Shown here: positions 12,087 to 19,547 of the stretch, piece after piece
Numbering within the stretch: position 1 is the stretch's first letter
Layout of the letters: each line of letters opens with the position of its first letter
Assembly: GCA_021299375.1 (NCBI GenBank)
Contig: JAJTGR010000052.1
Span: forward strand, 40,385 to 104,384
Reading direction: 5' to 3'
Source: Gemmatimonadota bacterium
GTDB taxonomy: Bacteria > Gemmatimonadota > Gemmatimonadetes > Gemmatimonadales > Gemmatimonadaceae
DNA length: 64,000 nt
The notes under the pieces: generated by a model
Databases searched by the model: none
Seen by the model: only the letters and a program-made list of their open reading frames with translations
What the model was told of the DNA's origin: nothing
Position numbers and translations under genes: made by a program

Positions 12087-12809
12087 TCAGCCTCCAGTAG
12101 TGAAGTCGGCCAGATCGGTCAGCTCGCGCACGATCAGCGCGGGCGGCACACGTTCGATGGGGTGCGGCACGCCGTCCAGCAGCGAGGCGCGGGCGTGGGG
12201 AATGTGCGAGGCGGCGCGGGTGGTCTCCTCGAGTGTCACTGTGTCGTCCTTGCTGCCCACGAGCAGGTGGACGGGACAGGCGATGGCCCGCAGCGCGTCG
12301 TCGGTGAGCGGGGGCGCTGCGCCGAGGGTGGTGAGCAGCGCGGCGGTGTCAGCGACCACCTGCTCCCAGCCACCGGCTCCGCGATGTCGCGCCTCGAGCG
12401 CCTCGGCAAAGGCCGGCACCTTGGCGCGCATCGTGGCCGGGTCCAGGCGCGAGGCCGCCCGCGCCGCCACCTCCGGCGTCCAGTGCAGCATGGTGCCGAG
12501 GGTGACGATGCCGCCGAGTGACCCCGGCGCACTTGCCTCGAGCAGGAGGGCGACGTATCCGCCCATGGAGTAGCCGAAGACCACGGGGCGGCCGAAGCCG
12601 ACGTCCCGGACCGCCGTGGCCAGCGCCGACGTGAACGGCCCCATGCCGAAGCCGACACTGGTCGGCGTCCGGCCGTGGCCCGGCAGTTCGACGGCCTGCA
12701 CCGCCGCAAAGCGCCCCGACGCGGAGAGGGCCTCCACAATGGGGTGCATCTGGGCGGTGCTGCCCAGGGCGCCGTGCACCACGAGGGCCGGCGGGAGGGC
12801 GGGAGTCAT
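12087..12809 (-). CDS. Alpha/beta hydrolase
   Basis: VVHGALGST, VELPGHGRT, VFGYSMGGYVALLLEA nucleophile elbow, C-terminal HPIERVPP. Confidence 0.85.
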   Translation of the reverse strand: MTPALPPALVVHGALGSTAQMHPIVEALSASGRFAAVQAVELPGHGRTPTSVGFGMGPFTSALATAVRDVGFGRPVVFGYSMGGYVALLLEASAPGSLGGIVTLGTMLHWTPEVAARAASRLDPATMRAKVPAFAEALEARHRGAGGWEQVVADTAALLTTLGAAPPLTDDALRAIACPVHLLVGSKDDTVTLEETTRAASHIPHARASLLDGVPHPIERVPPALIVRELTDLADFTTGG

Positions 12810-12832
12810 CGTGGTGTGAGCGGAGGGGTCGG

Positions 12833-13618
12833 TCAGCGGGCCTTGAAGGCCCCGATCGCCTGTCGGGTGAAGTCGGAGAGCACCAAGGTGCCGCTCATGG
12901 CGGCCCGCTCAGCGAGGAGCGCGTCCCACTGTTCGGTACCGGCCCAGAAGACGCGCTTGAGCTGGGCCATGGCATCGGGGTTCGACGCCGCGAGGGTCGC
13001 CGCCAGGGCGTCAACGCCGCCATCGAGCGCCGCGACGTCAGGATAGACGCGCGCGTACAACCCATGCCGCTCGCACCACGCGGCGTCGCGCCAATCGGCG
13101 TCCACGGCCATCTGGCTGAAGCCGGCCAGGCCGATCTTTTTCTCGATCACCGGGCCGACCACGAACGGCCCGATGCCCACGGCCAGCTCGCTGAGCTTGG
13201 CCGAGGCCTTGTCCACGGCCATGCTGAAATCGGATGCCGCAATGAGACCGACCGCGCCGCCGGCGGCCTTGCCGTGCACGCGGCTGATGACGAACTGCGG
13301 CGCGCGGATCATGGCCAGGATCACGCCGGCGAAGCCGCTGAAGAACTGCTGCCCCTGCGCGGTGTCGCTGATGGCGGTCAGTTCGTCGAAGGAGGCACCG
13401 GCGCAGAAGGGGCCGCTGCCGCCGCTCTGCAGCACGAGCACACGCACACCGGGCGTCTCGCTCACCGCCGTCACCGTGGCGGCCAGCTCCCGCAACAGGT
13501 GGCCGGGCAGGGAATTGCTCTTGGGGTGATGGAACTCGATGCGGCCGATGCCGTCGGCCACATGAGTCCGGACGTAGCCATCCGGACCCGATTCGGGAGT
13601 GGAAGCCGGGGAATTCAT
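12833..13618 (-). CDS. Enoyl-CoA hydratase/isomerase family protein
   Basis: Crotonase fold: IEFHHPKSNSLPGHLLRELAATV, FCAGASFDEL, HGKAAGGAVGLIAASDFSMA; divergent from paaA. Confidence 0.85.
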   Translation of the reverse strand: MNSPASTPESGPDGYVRTHVADGIGRIEFHHPKSNSLPGHLLRELAATVTAVSETPGVRVLVLQSGGSGPFCAGASFDELTAISDTAQGQQFFSGFAGVILAMIRAPQFVISRVHGKAAGGAVGLIAASDFSMAVDKASAKLSELAVGIGPFVVGPVIEKKIGLAGFSQMAVDADWRDAAWCERHGLYARVYPDVAALDGGVDALAATLAASNPDAMAQLKRVFWAGTEQWDALLAERAAMSGTLVLSDFTRQAIGAFKAR

Positions 13619-13679
13619 GGGGGAATGATAGCGCCCGGTTCCGATTGTCGAATCCGGCGGGTGCCTCCTACATTTCGGC

Positions 13680-14651
13680 ATGGAACCGACCACGCCCGTC
13701 CCCACCGACGATCCGGCGCTCCTCGCCGCCTTCGAAGCCCGCATCGCCGCCGGCGAGAGCATCGAGCCCAAGGACTGGATGCCCGAGCGCTATCGCAAGC
13801 AGCTCACGCGGATGATGTCGCAGCACGCGCACTCCGAGATCGTGGGCATGCTCCCCGAAGGCAACTGGATCACGCGGGCCCCGAGTCTGCGCCGCAAGCT
13901 GTCGCTGATCGCCAAGGTGCAGGATGAGGCGGGCCACGGCCTGTACATCTACTGCGGCACGGAGACGCTTGGCGTCGATCGCCACGAGCTTGTCGAGCAG
14001 CTGCTCGACGGCCGCGCGAAGTACTCCAGCATCTTCAACTACCCGACGCTGTCGTGGGCCGACATGGGCGTGATCGGGTGGCTGGTGGACGGCGCGGCGA
14101 TCGTGAACCAGACGGTGCTCGCCAAGGCCAGCTACGGTCCGTATGCGCGCGCCATGGTGCGCATCTGCAAGGAAGAGAACTTCCACAAGCGGCAGGGCTA
14201 CGAGATCTGCACGGTGCTCGCCAACGGCACGCCGGCGCAGAAGGCCATGCTGCAGGAGTCGGTGAACCGCTTCTGGTGGCCGGCGCTCATGATGTTCGGC
14301 CCCAGCGACACCAACTCGCCCAACAGCGCCGAACTGCTCAAGTGGCGCGTGAAGCGCAAGACCAACGACGAGCTGCGTCAGCGCTTCGTGAATCTCACGG
14401 TGCCGCAGGCCATCGCGCTCGGCATCACGCTCCCCGATCCGGACCTTCGCCTGAACGAAGCCAGCGGCGACTGGGAATTCGGCGAGATCGACTGGAGCGA
14501 GTTCCACGAGGTGCTGAAGGGCAATGGCCCGTGCAACGAAGAGCGCATGGCGGCCCGCCGGGCGGCGCACGAGAACGGCGCGTGGGTGCGGGCGGCGGCG
14601 ACGGCCCATGCCGAAAAGCAGAAGGCGCGGCAGTCCACGGCGGCGGCCTGA
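13680..14651 (+). CDS. paaA: 1,2-phenylacetyl-CoA epoxidase subunit PaaA
   Basis: [55 protein letters not shown] diiron motifs. Confidence 0.97.
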   Translation: MEPTTPVPTDDPALLAAFEARIAAGESIEPKDWMPERYRKQLTRMMSQHAHSEIVGMLPEGNWITRAPSLRRKLSLIAKVQDEAGHGLYIYCGTETLGVDRHELVEQLLDGRAKYSSIFNYPTLSWADMGVIGWLVDGAAIVNQTVLAKASYGPYARAMVRICKEENFHKRQGYEICTVLANGTPAQKAMLQESVNRFWWPALMMFGPSDTNSPNSAELLKWRVKRKTNDELRQRFVNLTVPQAIALGITLPDPDLRLNEASGDWEFGEIDWSEFHEVLKGNGPCNEERMAARRAAHENGAWVRAAATAHAEKQKARQSTAAA

Positions 14652-14950
14652 TGGGCACCACGATCACGGACAGCCAATGGCCGCTCTGGGAGGTGTTCAC
14701 GCAGGGCGCCCGCGGTGAGCCGTTCGAGCATGCGGGGAGCATTCACGCCGCCGACGCCGAGCAGGCGCTGCAGAACGCGCGCGACGTGTACACGCGGCGC
14801 GGTGAAGCCATGAATCTCTGGGTGGTGCCGAGCGGCGCCATCGTGGCCTCGGCGCCGTCGGACAGTGGCCCGTTCTTCGATCCCGGCAACGACAAGCCGT
14901 ACCGGCATCCGCAGTTCTACGTCGCGCCGCGCGGCGTGCGCATCTTCTGA
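14651..14950 (+). CDS. paaB: 1,2-phenylacetyl-CoA epoxidase subunit PaaB
   Basis: WPLWEVFTQGARGEPFEHAGSIHAADAEQALQNARDVYTRRGEAMNLWVV; ATGA overlap with paaA. Confidence 0.96.
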   Translation: MGTTITDSQWPLWEVFTQGARGEPFEHAGSIHAADAEQALQNARDVYTRRGEAMNLWVVPSGAIVASAPSDSGPFFDPGNDKPYRHPQFYVAPRGVRIF

Positions 14951-14957
14951 GGTCCGC

Positions 14958-15803
14958 GTGAGCCACGAGGAGCAGGGCCCCGTTGGTGGACGCTCGGGTG
15001 TCGTGAACAAGGCGCCCGACTACCCGATCGCCGCCCCGCGCACAGCGCCTATCGCCAATCCGCTGGCCGAGTATCTCCTGCGCCTCGGCGATGACCGGCT
15101 GGTGCTGGGGCACCGCGTCTCGGAGTGGTGCGGGCACGGCCCCATCCTCGAAGAGGACATCGCGATGTCGAACATCGCGCTCGACCTCATCGGGCATGCA
15201 CAGTCGCTGCTGGCGCTCGCCGGCGAGGTGGAGGGGCAGGGGCGCACCGAGGATGCGCTGGCGTACTTCCGCGACGGCACGGCCTACCGCAACGCGTTGC
15301 TGGTGGAGCAGCCCAACGGCGACTTCGCGATGACGATGGTGCGCCAGTTCCTGTTCGACGCCTACAGCGTGCTGCTGTGGGACCAGCTGGCCAAGTGCGG
15401 GCACGAACAGCTCGCCGCCATCGCCGCCAAGTCGCTCAAGGAAGACACGTACCATCTGCGCCACAGCAGCGAATGGGTGGTGCGACTGGGTGACGGCACG
15501 GAAGAGAGCCACGCACGGACGCAGGCGGCCCTCGACGTCCTCTGGCGCTTCACCGACGAGCTGTTCGTGCCCGATGCCGTGGACGAGGCGGTCGCCTCGC
15601 TCGGCATCGTGGTGGACCACGGCGCCCTCCGCGCACTCTGGGACACGATGGTCGACGACGTGCTGCAGCGGGCCACGCTGGCGCGCCCCACGTCCGCAGC
15701 CATGCGGCGCGGCGGGCGTCGGGGGCTGCACTCGGAGCACCTGGGGCACCTGCTGGCCACCATGCAGAGCGTCGCCCGCGCGCACCCCGGCGCCACGTGG
15801 TGA
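14958..15803 (+). CDS. paaC: 1,2-phenylacetyl-CoA epoxidase subunit PaaC
   Basis: LRLGDDRLVLGHRVSEWCGHGPILEEDIAMSNIALDLIGHAQ, KEDTYHLRHSSEWVVRLGDGTEESH. Confidence 0.95.
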   Translation: MSHEEQGPVGGRSGVVNKAPDYPIAAPRTAPIANPLAEYLLRLGDDRLVLGHRVSEWCGHGPILEEDIAMSNIALDLIGHAQSLLALAGEVEGQGRTEDALAYFRDGTAYRNALLVEQPNGDFAMTMVRQFLFDAYSVLLWDQLAKCGHEQLAAIAAKSLKEDTYHLRHSSEWVVRLGDGTEESHARTQAALDVLWRFTDELFVPDAVDEAVASLGIVVDHGALRALWDTMVDDVLQRATLARPTSAAMRRGGRRGLHSEHLGHLLATMQSVARAHPGATW

Positions 15804-16303
15804 CCCCCGCGACGATGCTGTCGCGCGACGAGGTGTACGCCATCCTGCAGACGGTGCCCGACCCCGAGGTGCCGGTCATCAGTGTGGTGGAGCTGGGGGT
15901 GGTGCGCGATGTGGAGATCACCCCCGAGCGCATCACGGTGACGATGACGCCCACGTACTCCGGGTGCCCCGCGATGCGCGAAATGGAGGCCGACGTGAAG
16001 GCGGCGCTTCTCGCGCGCGGCGTGCCCGACGTGGACGTGCGCATGGTGCTGTCGCCGGCCTGGACCACGGAGTGGATTGGCCCCGAGGCGCGGGAGAAGC
16101 TGCGCAAGTACGGCATCGCGCCGCCAGGCCGGGTGGACACGAGCGGATTCGTGACGCTGACCCGTGCGCGGCCGGCGGTGCCGTGTCCCTTCTGCGGCTC
16201 CACCGACACGCGGCTGCAGAGCGAGTTCGGCTCGACGGCGTGCAAGGCGATTCACAGCTGCAACGCGTGCAAGCAGCCGTTTGATGAGTTCAAGGCGCTC
16301 TGA
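15797..16303 (+). CDS. paaD: 1,2-phenylacetyl-CoA epoxidase subunit PaaD
   Basis: VPDPEVPVISVVELGVVRDVE, TPTYSGCPAM, CPFCGSTDTRLQSEFGSTACKAIHSCNACKQPFDEFK. Confidence 0.96.
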   Translation: MVTPATMLSRDEVYAILQTVPDPEVPVISVVELGVVRDVEITPERITVTMTPTYSGCPAMREMEADVKAALLARGVPDVDVRMVLSPAWTTEWIGPEAREKLRKYGIAPPGRVDTSGFVTLTRARPAVPCPFCGSTDTRLQSEFGSTACKAIHSCNACKQPFDEFKAL

Positions 16304-16308
16304 GAGGG

Positions 16309-16616
16309 GAACGGCTCACACGGAGGGCACCGAGGACGGTGAGGGCATGGAGGAACTGCTCTCACGGAGGGCACCGAGGACGGTGAGGGCGCGGAGAAAC
16401 GGCTCACACGGAGGGCGCCGAGGACGGTGAGGGCATGGAGGAACTGCTCTCACGGAGGGCGCCGAGGACCGTGAGGGCATGGAGGAACGGCTCACACGGA
16501 GGGCGCCGAGGACGGTGAGGGCGCGGAGAAACGGCTCACACGGAGGGCGCCGAGGACGGTGAGGGCGCGGAGAAACGGCTCACACGGAGGGCGCCGAGGA
16601 CGGTGAGGGCATGGAG
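16309..16616 (+). repeat. Left array: 7 tandem copies of a 44-bp repeat, GAACGGCTCACACGGAGGGCGCCGAGGACGGTGAGGGCATGGAG-type
   Basis: Seven contiguous 44-bp units by eye; a partial eighth (ggaactgct) follows. Confidence 0.97.
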
Positions 16617-16625
16617 GGAACTGCT

Positions 16626-17009
16626 TCAGCCCCAACCGTTTACGACGCGTTGAATGCCGTCCTTGAGGCGATCGAAGCCGAAGTTGATGAGCAGGCCGGT
16701 ACGCTTCTCGGACAGGCGCAGGTAGGTCAACAGCTGCCTGAGGTAGACCGGATTGGGATTGGTGGTGCTTTTCAGCTCGACAATGACGCGGTCCTCGACC
16801 ATGAGGTCGACGCGGTAGCCAAGCGGGATGGTCATGCCGTCGTACGTGACCGGTAGGGCCAGCTGCTGCTCGACCGTCAAGCCGCGATTGCGCAGACCGT
16901 GCGCGAGGAACGCCTCATAGGGCCCCTCGAAGACCCCGGGGCCCAGCCTGCGGTGGATCTTGATCGCCTCGCCGATGATGATCTCAGTGATGTCGTCGTC
17001 AGTACGCAT
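16626..17009 (-). CDS. GxxExxY family protein, predicted PD-(D/E)XK-fold nuclease
   Basis: GVFEGPY matches GxxExxY; YRVDLMVEDRVIVELKS fits D-x(n)-ExK; RQLLTYL fits QxxxY. ATG start taken at 17007-17009 (MRTDDDITEIIIGEAIKIHRRLGPG). Confidence 0.9.
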   Translation of the reverse strand: MRTDDDITEIIIGEAIKIHRRLGPGVFEGPYEAFLAHGLRNRGLTVEQQLALPVTYDGMTIPLGYRVDLMVEDRVIVELKSTTNPNPVYLRQLLTYLRLSEKRTGLLINFGFDRLKDGIQRVVNGWG

Positions 17010-17056
17010 ACCCACACGATGCCGCCCGACGTCATCTCCCTGTCATCGCGCCGTTT

Positions 17057-17686
17057 CTCCATCCCCTTACGGTACTCCGTACCCCCCGTGTGCGCCGGTC
17101 ACCTCCGCGCCCTCACGGTCCTCCGTGCCCTCCGTGTGGGCAGTTCCTCCGTGCCCTCACCATCCTCGGCGCCCTCCGTGTGAGCCGTTCCTCCATGCCC
17201 TCATCGTCCTCGGCGCCCCCCGTGTGAGCCGTTCCTCCGTGCCCTCACCGTCCTCGGCGCCCTCCGTGTGGGCAGTTCCTCCGCGCCCTCACCGTCCTCC
17301 GTGCCCTCTGTGTGAGCCGTTCCTCCGCGCCCTCACGGTCCTCGGTGCCCTCCGTGTGGGCCGTTCCTCCGTGCCCTCACCGTCCTCGGTGCCCCCCGTG
17401 TGAGCCGTTCCTCCATGCCCTCACCGTCCTCGGCGCCCTCCGTGTGAGCCGGTCACCTCCGTGCCCTCACCGTCCTCCGCGCCCTCCGTGTGGGCCGGTC
17501 ACCTCCGTGCCCTCACCGTCCTCCGCGCCCTCCGTGTGAGCCGGTCACCTCCGTGCCCTCACCGTCCTCCGCGCCCTCCGTGTGAGCCGGTCACCTCCGC
17601 GCCCTCACCGTCCTCCGCGCCCACTGTGTGAGCCGGTCACCTCCGTGCCCTCACGGTCCTCGGTGCCCCCCGTGTGAGCCGTTCAC
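17057..17686 (-). repeat. Right array: 14 tandem units of the same repeat in opposite orientation (CTCCRTGCCCTCACCGTCCTCGGCGCCCTCCGTGTGAGCCGTTC), 44- and 46-bp versions
   Basis: Units beginning 17057, 17103, 17147, 17191, 17235, 17279, 17323, 17367, 17411, 17457, 17503, 17549, 17595, 17641; first unit is degenerate. Confidence 0.96.
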
Positions 17687-17701
17687 CCAAACCCGTCTCG
17701 C

Positions 17702-17743
17702 AAAAAAAAACCGGCCCCGGAGCATGAAGCCCCGGGACCGGTT
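17702..17743 (-). terminator. Rho-independent terminator of the ompA-like gene
   Basis: Minus-strand AACCGGTCCCGGGG-CTTCATGCT-CCGGGGCCGGTT followed by a T tract (+ strand AAAAAAAAA at 17702-17710). Confidence 0.88.
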
Positions 17744-17765
17744 CACTACCGCACTGCCGCGCGGC

Positions 17766-19352
17766 TTACTGCAACGCGCCGAAGCTCATGCGGCCGTTGC
17801 GCTCGGCCGCCGACCGGCAGGCCGTGGGCGCACCGGCGCCGTTGAGCTGCCAGATCTCCACGCGACGGTTGGGCGACTGGGCCGTACGGTCCGGTGCCGG
17901 CACTCGGGGGCGCGGCGACGGCGGCGGCTCCTGCTCGTTCTGCCCGTCGCGCACCAGGATGCACTGCTCGCCGAAGCTCGACGTCATGATGCGGTCCTTG
18001 ATGGACGCGGCGTCCTTGCCCGCCAGCCGGAGCAGCTGCTTGGTCACGGCCTCGGCGCGGCTCTTGGCGAGCTTGTTGTTGTACGCTTCCGAGCCGTACC
18101 AATCGGTGTGCCCCTCGATCGAGATGCGCAGCGACGGGATGCGGCGCAACGCGGCGAGCACAACCTGCAGCGAGTCGTTGCCGGCCTTCTTGATGATGGC
18201 ACGGTCGAAGTCGAACAGCGTCTGGTCGAGCGCCAGGCGCGCGACCGGCTTGACCGTGCACTCCACGCTCGCCTGCTCGCTCTTGGTGCTGCCGTAGGCC
18301 GTCTTCGACGCCGTGATCGACGTGGTGCCGGCCGCGTTGCAGGTGACCGTGCCATTGCTGACCGACGCGATCGACGCGTTGGCCGAGCCCCAGGTGATCG
18401 CGCCGAGGTCGACGTTGTTCGCGTCGACCGCCTTGGCGGTGAAGCTGATCGTCTGGCCGACTTCGGCCGAGCCGCTGCGTGGGCTCAGCGTCAGCGTCCA
18501 CGCCGGCGGCGGCACGGTGACCGTCGACGACGCCGTGCGCTCCAGCTTCTTGACCGTGCCGCGGCAGGTGATGGTGGCCGTGCCGTACTTGACAGCCCGC
18601 ACCTTGCCCGCGTTGTCAACGGTGGCCACCGACGGATCACTCGACGAGCAGGTCAGGTTCTGCACCTTGCGCAGCTCGATCGGCCGGGCCTTCATGTCGA
18701 CCGCGCTGAGCGCGAACTGGCGATCGCTGCCCGCATTCACCGTGGCGCTGGCCGGGTCCATCTTGAGCGACCAGTCGAACGGCACGGTGGTGGCACAGGC
18801 GCCGCGCAGCGCGTAGCTCACGCCGGCCCGCAGGCCCAGCTGGCGCGACGTGCCGTCGATCTGCTGCTCCTGCGGCGACGGGTCGTAGTCCATCAGGCCG
18901 TCGAGGCGCGCCCCCCACTTGCCGCTGCCGCAGATCTTGAGCCCGACCAGGCCCGTGAACGCGTCCTCGTACTCATTGGCCGTGGTGCGGCCGGCAAACA
19001 CCTGATTGGTGTAGCCGGCGCCGAGGACGAGCGCGGCCTTCTTCGACTCGGTCACCGGGATCGTGAGCGTGCCGAGACCGCGGAACGGCCGGTACGTGAT
19101 GGTTTCGAACGGGTTGCGGCTGGCCTTGGTGGACGCGACTTGGATGTCGCCCTCGACACCGAGCCACTTGTAGACCGACATGCCGAGGCGGCCACCGACG
19201 CCGAACGCGTCGTCGATGCGGATCGCCTTGTCCATCCTCGTAAACTGGCCAAAGGCGCCGATTTCGATCCGTTCACCCAGTGACTGCGCCTGAGCCGCTG
19301 GCGCCAGCACGGCGGCGGCAAGCATCGTCATTCCGACGACGGTTTTCTTCAT
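17766..19352 (-). CDS. OmpA-family outer-membrane protein with beta-barrel N-terminus and Big_2-like Ig repeats
   Basis: LFDFDRAIIKKAGNDSLQVVLAALRRIPSLRISIEGHTDWYGSEAYNNKLAKSRAEAV; SSDPSVATVDNAGKVRAVKYGTATITC repeats; signal peptide. Confidence 0.9.
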   Translation of the reverse strand: MKKTVVGMTMLAAAVLAPAAQAQSLGERIEIGAFGQFTRMDKAIRIDDAFGVGGRLGMSVYKWLGVEGDIQVASTKASRNPFETITYRPFRGLGTLTIPVTESKKAALVLGAGYTNQVFAGRTTANEYEDAFTGLVGLKICGSGKWGARLDGLMDYDPSPQEQQIDGTSRQLGLRAGVSYALRGACATTVPFDWSLKMDPASATVNAGSDRQFALSAVDMKARPIELRKVQNLTCSSSDPSVATVDNAGKVRAVKYGTATITCRGTVKKLERTASSTVTVPPPAWTLTLSPRSGSAEVGQTISFTAKAVDANNVDLGAITWGSANASIASVSNGTVTCNAAGTTSITASKTAYGSTKSEQASVECTVKPVARLALDQTLFDFDRAIIKKAGNDSLQVVLAALRRIPSLRISIEGHTDWYGSEAYNNKLAKSRAEAVTKQLLRLAGKDAASIKDRIMTSSFGEQCILVRDGQNEQEPPPSPRPRVPAPDRTAQSPNRRVEIWQLNGAGAPTACRSAAERNGRMSFGALQ

Positions 19353-19547
19353 GAGACCCTCCGGGAGGAAGCAGGAAAGGCGGGCAATGTATCGCCCGCG
19401 TCTTCCCCGGACCCAGTCCAGGGAAGGCTCGGATTAAGGTAAATCAGGACCACGCCGTACGATACATCACGCGCGCCTTTGCAGACGATTGGACCGGCCC
19501 TTTGGTTCACACCAGCGGGAGCCGCTGACAGATCGGCGGGGATACCC

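Noticed and set aside
17159-17539. Short ORFs across the repeat array (for example 16960..17403, 17312..17539)
   Set aside because: Translations are purely repeat-derived (SSVPSPSSAPSV...).
16309-17686. CRISPR array
   Set aside because: Units are contiguous tandem copies with no unique spacers and no cas genes; the two arrays are in inverted orientation.
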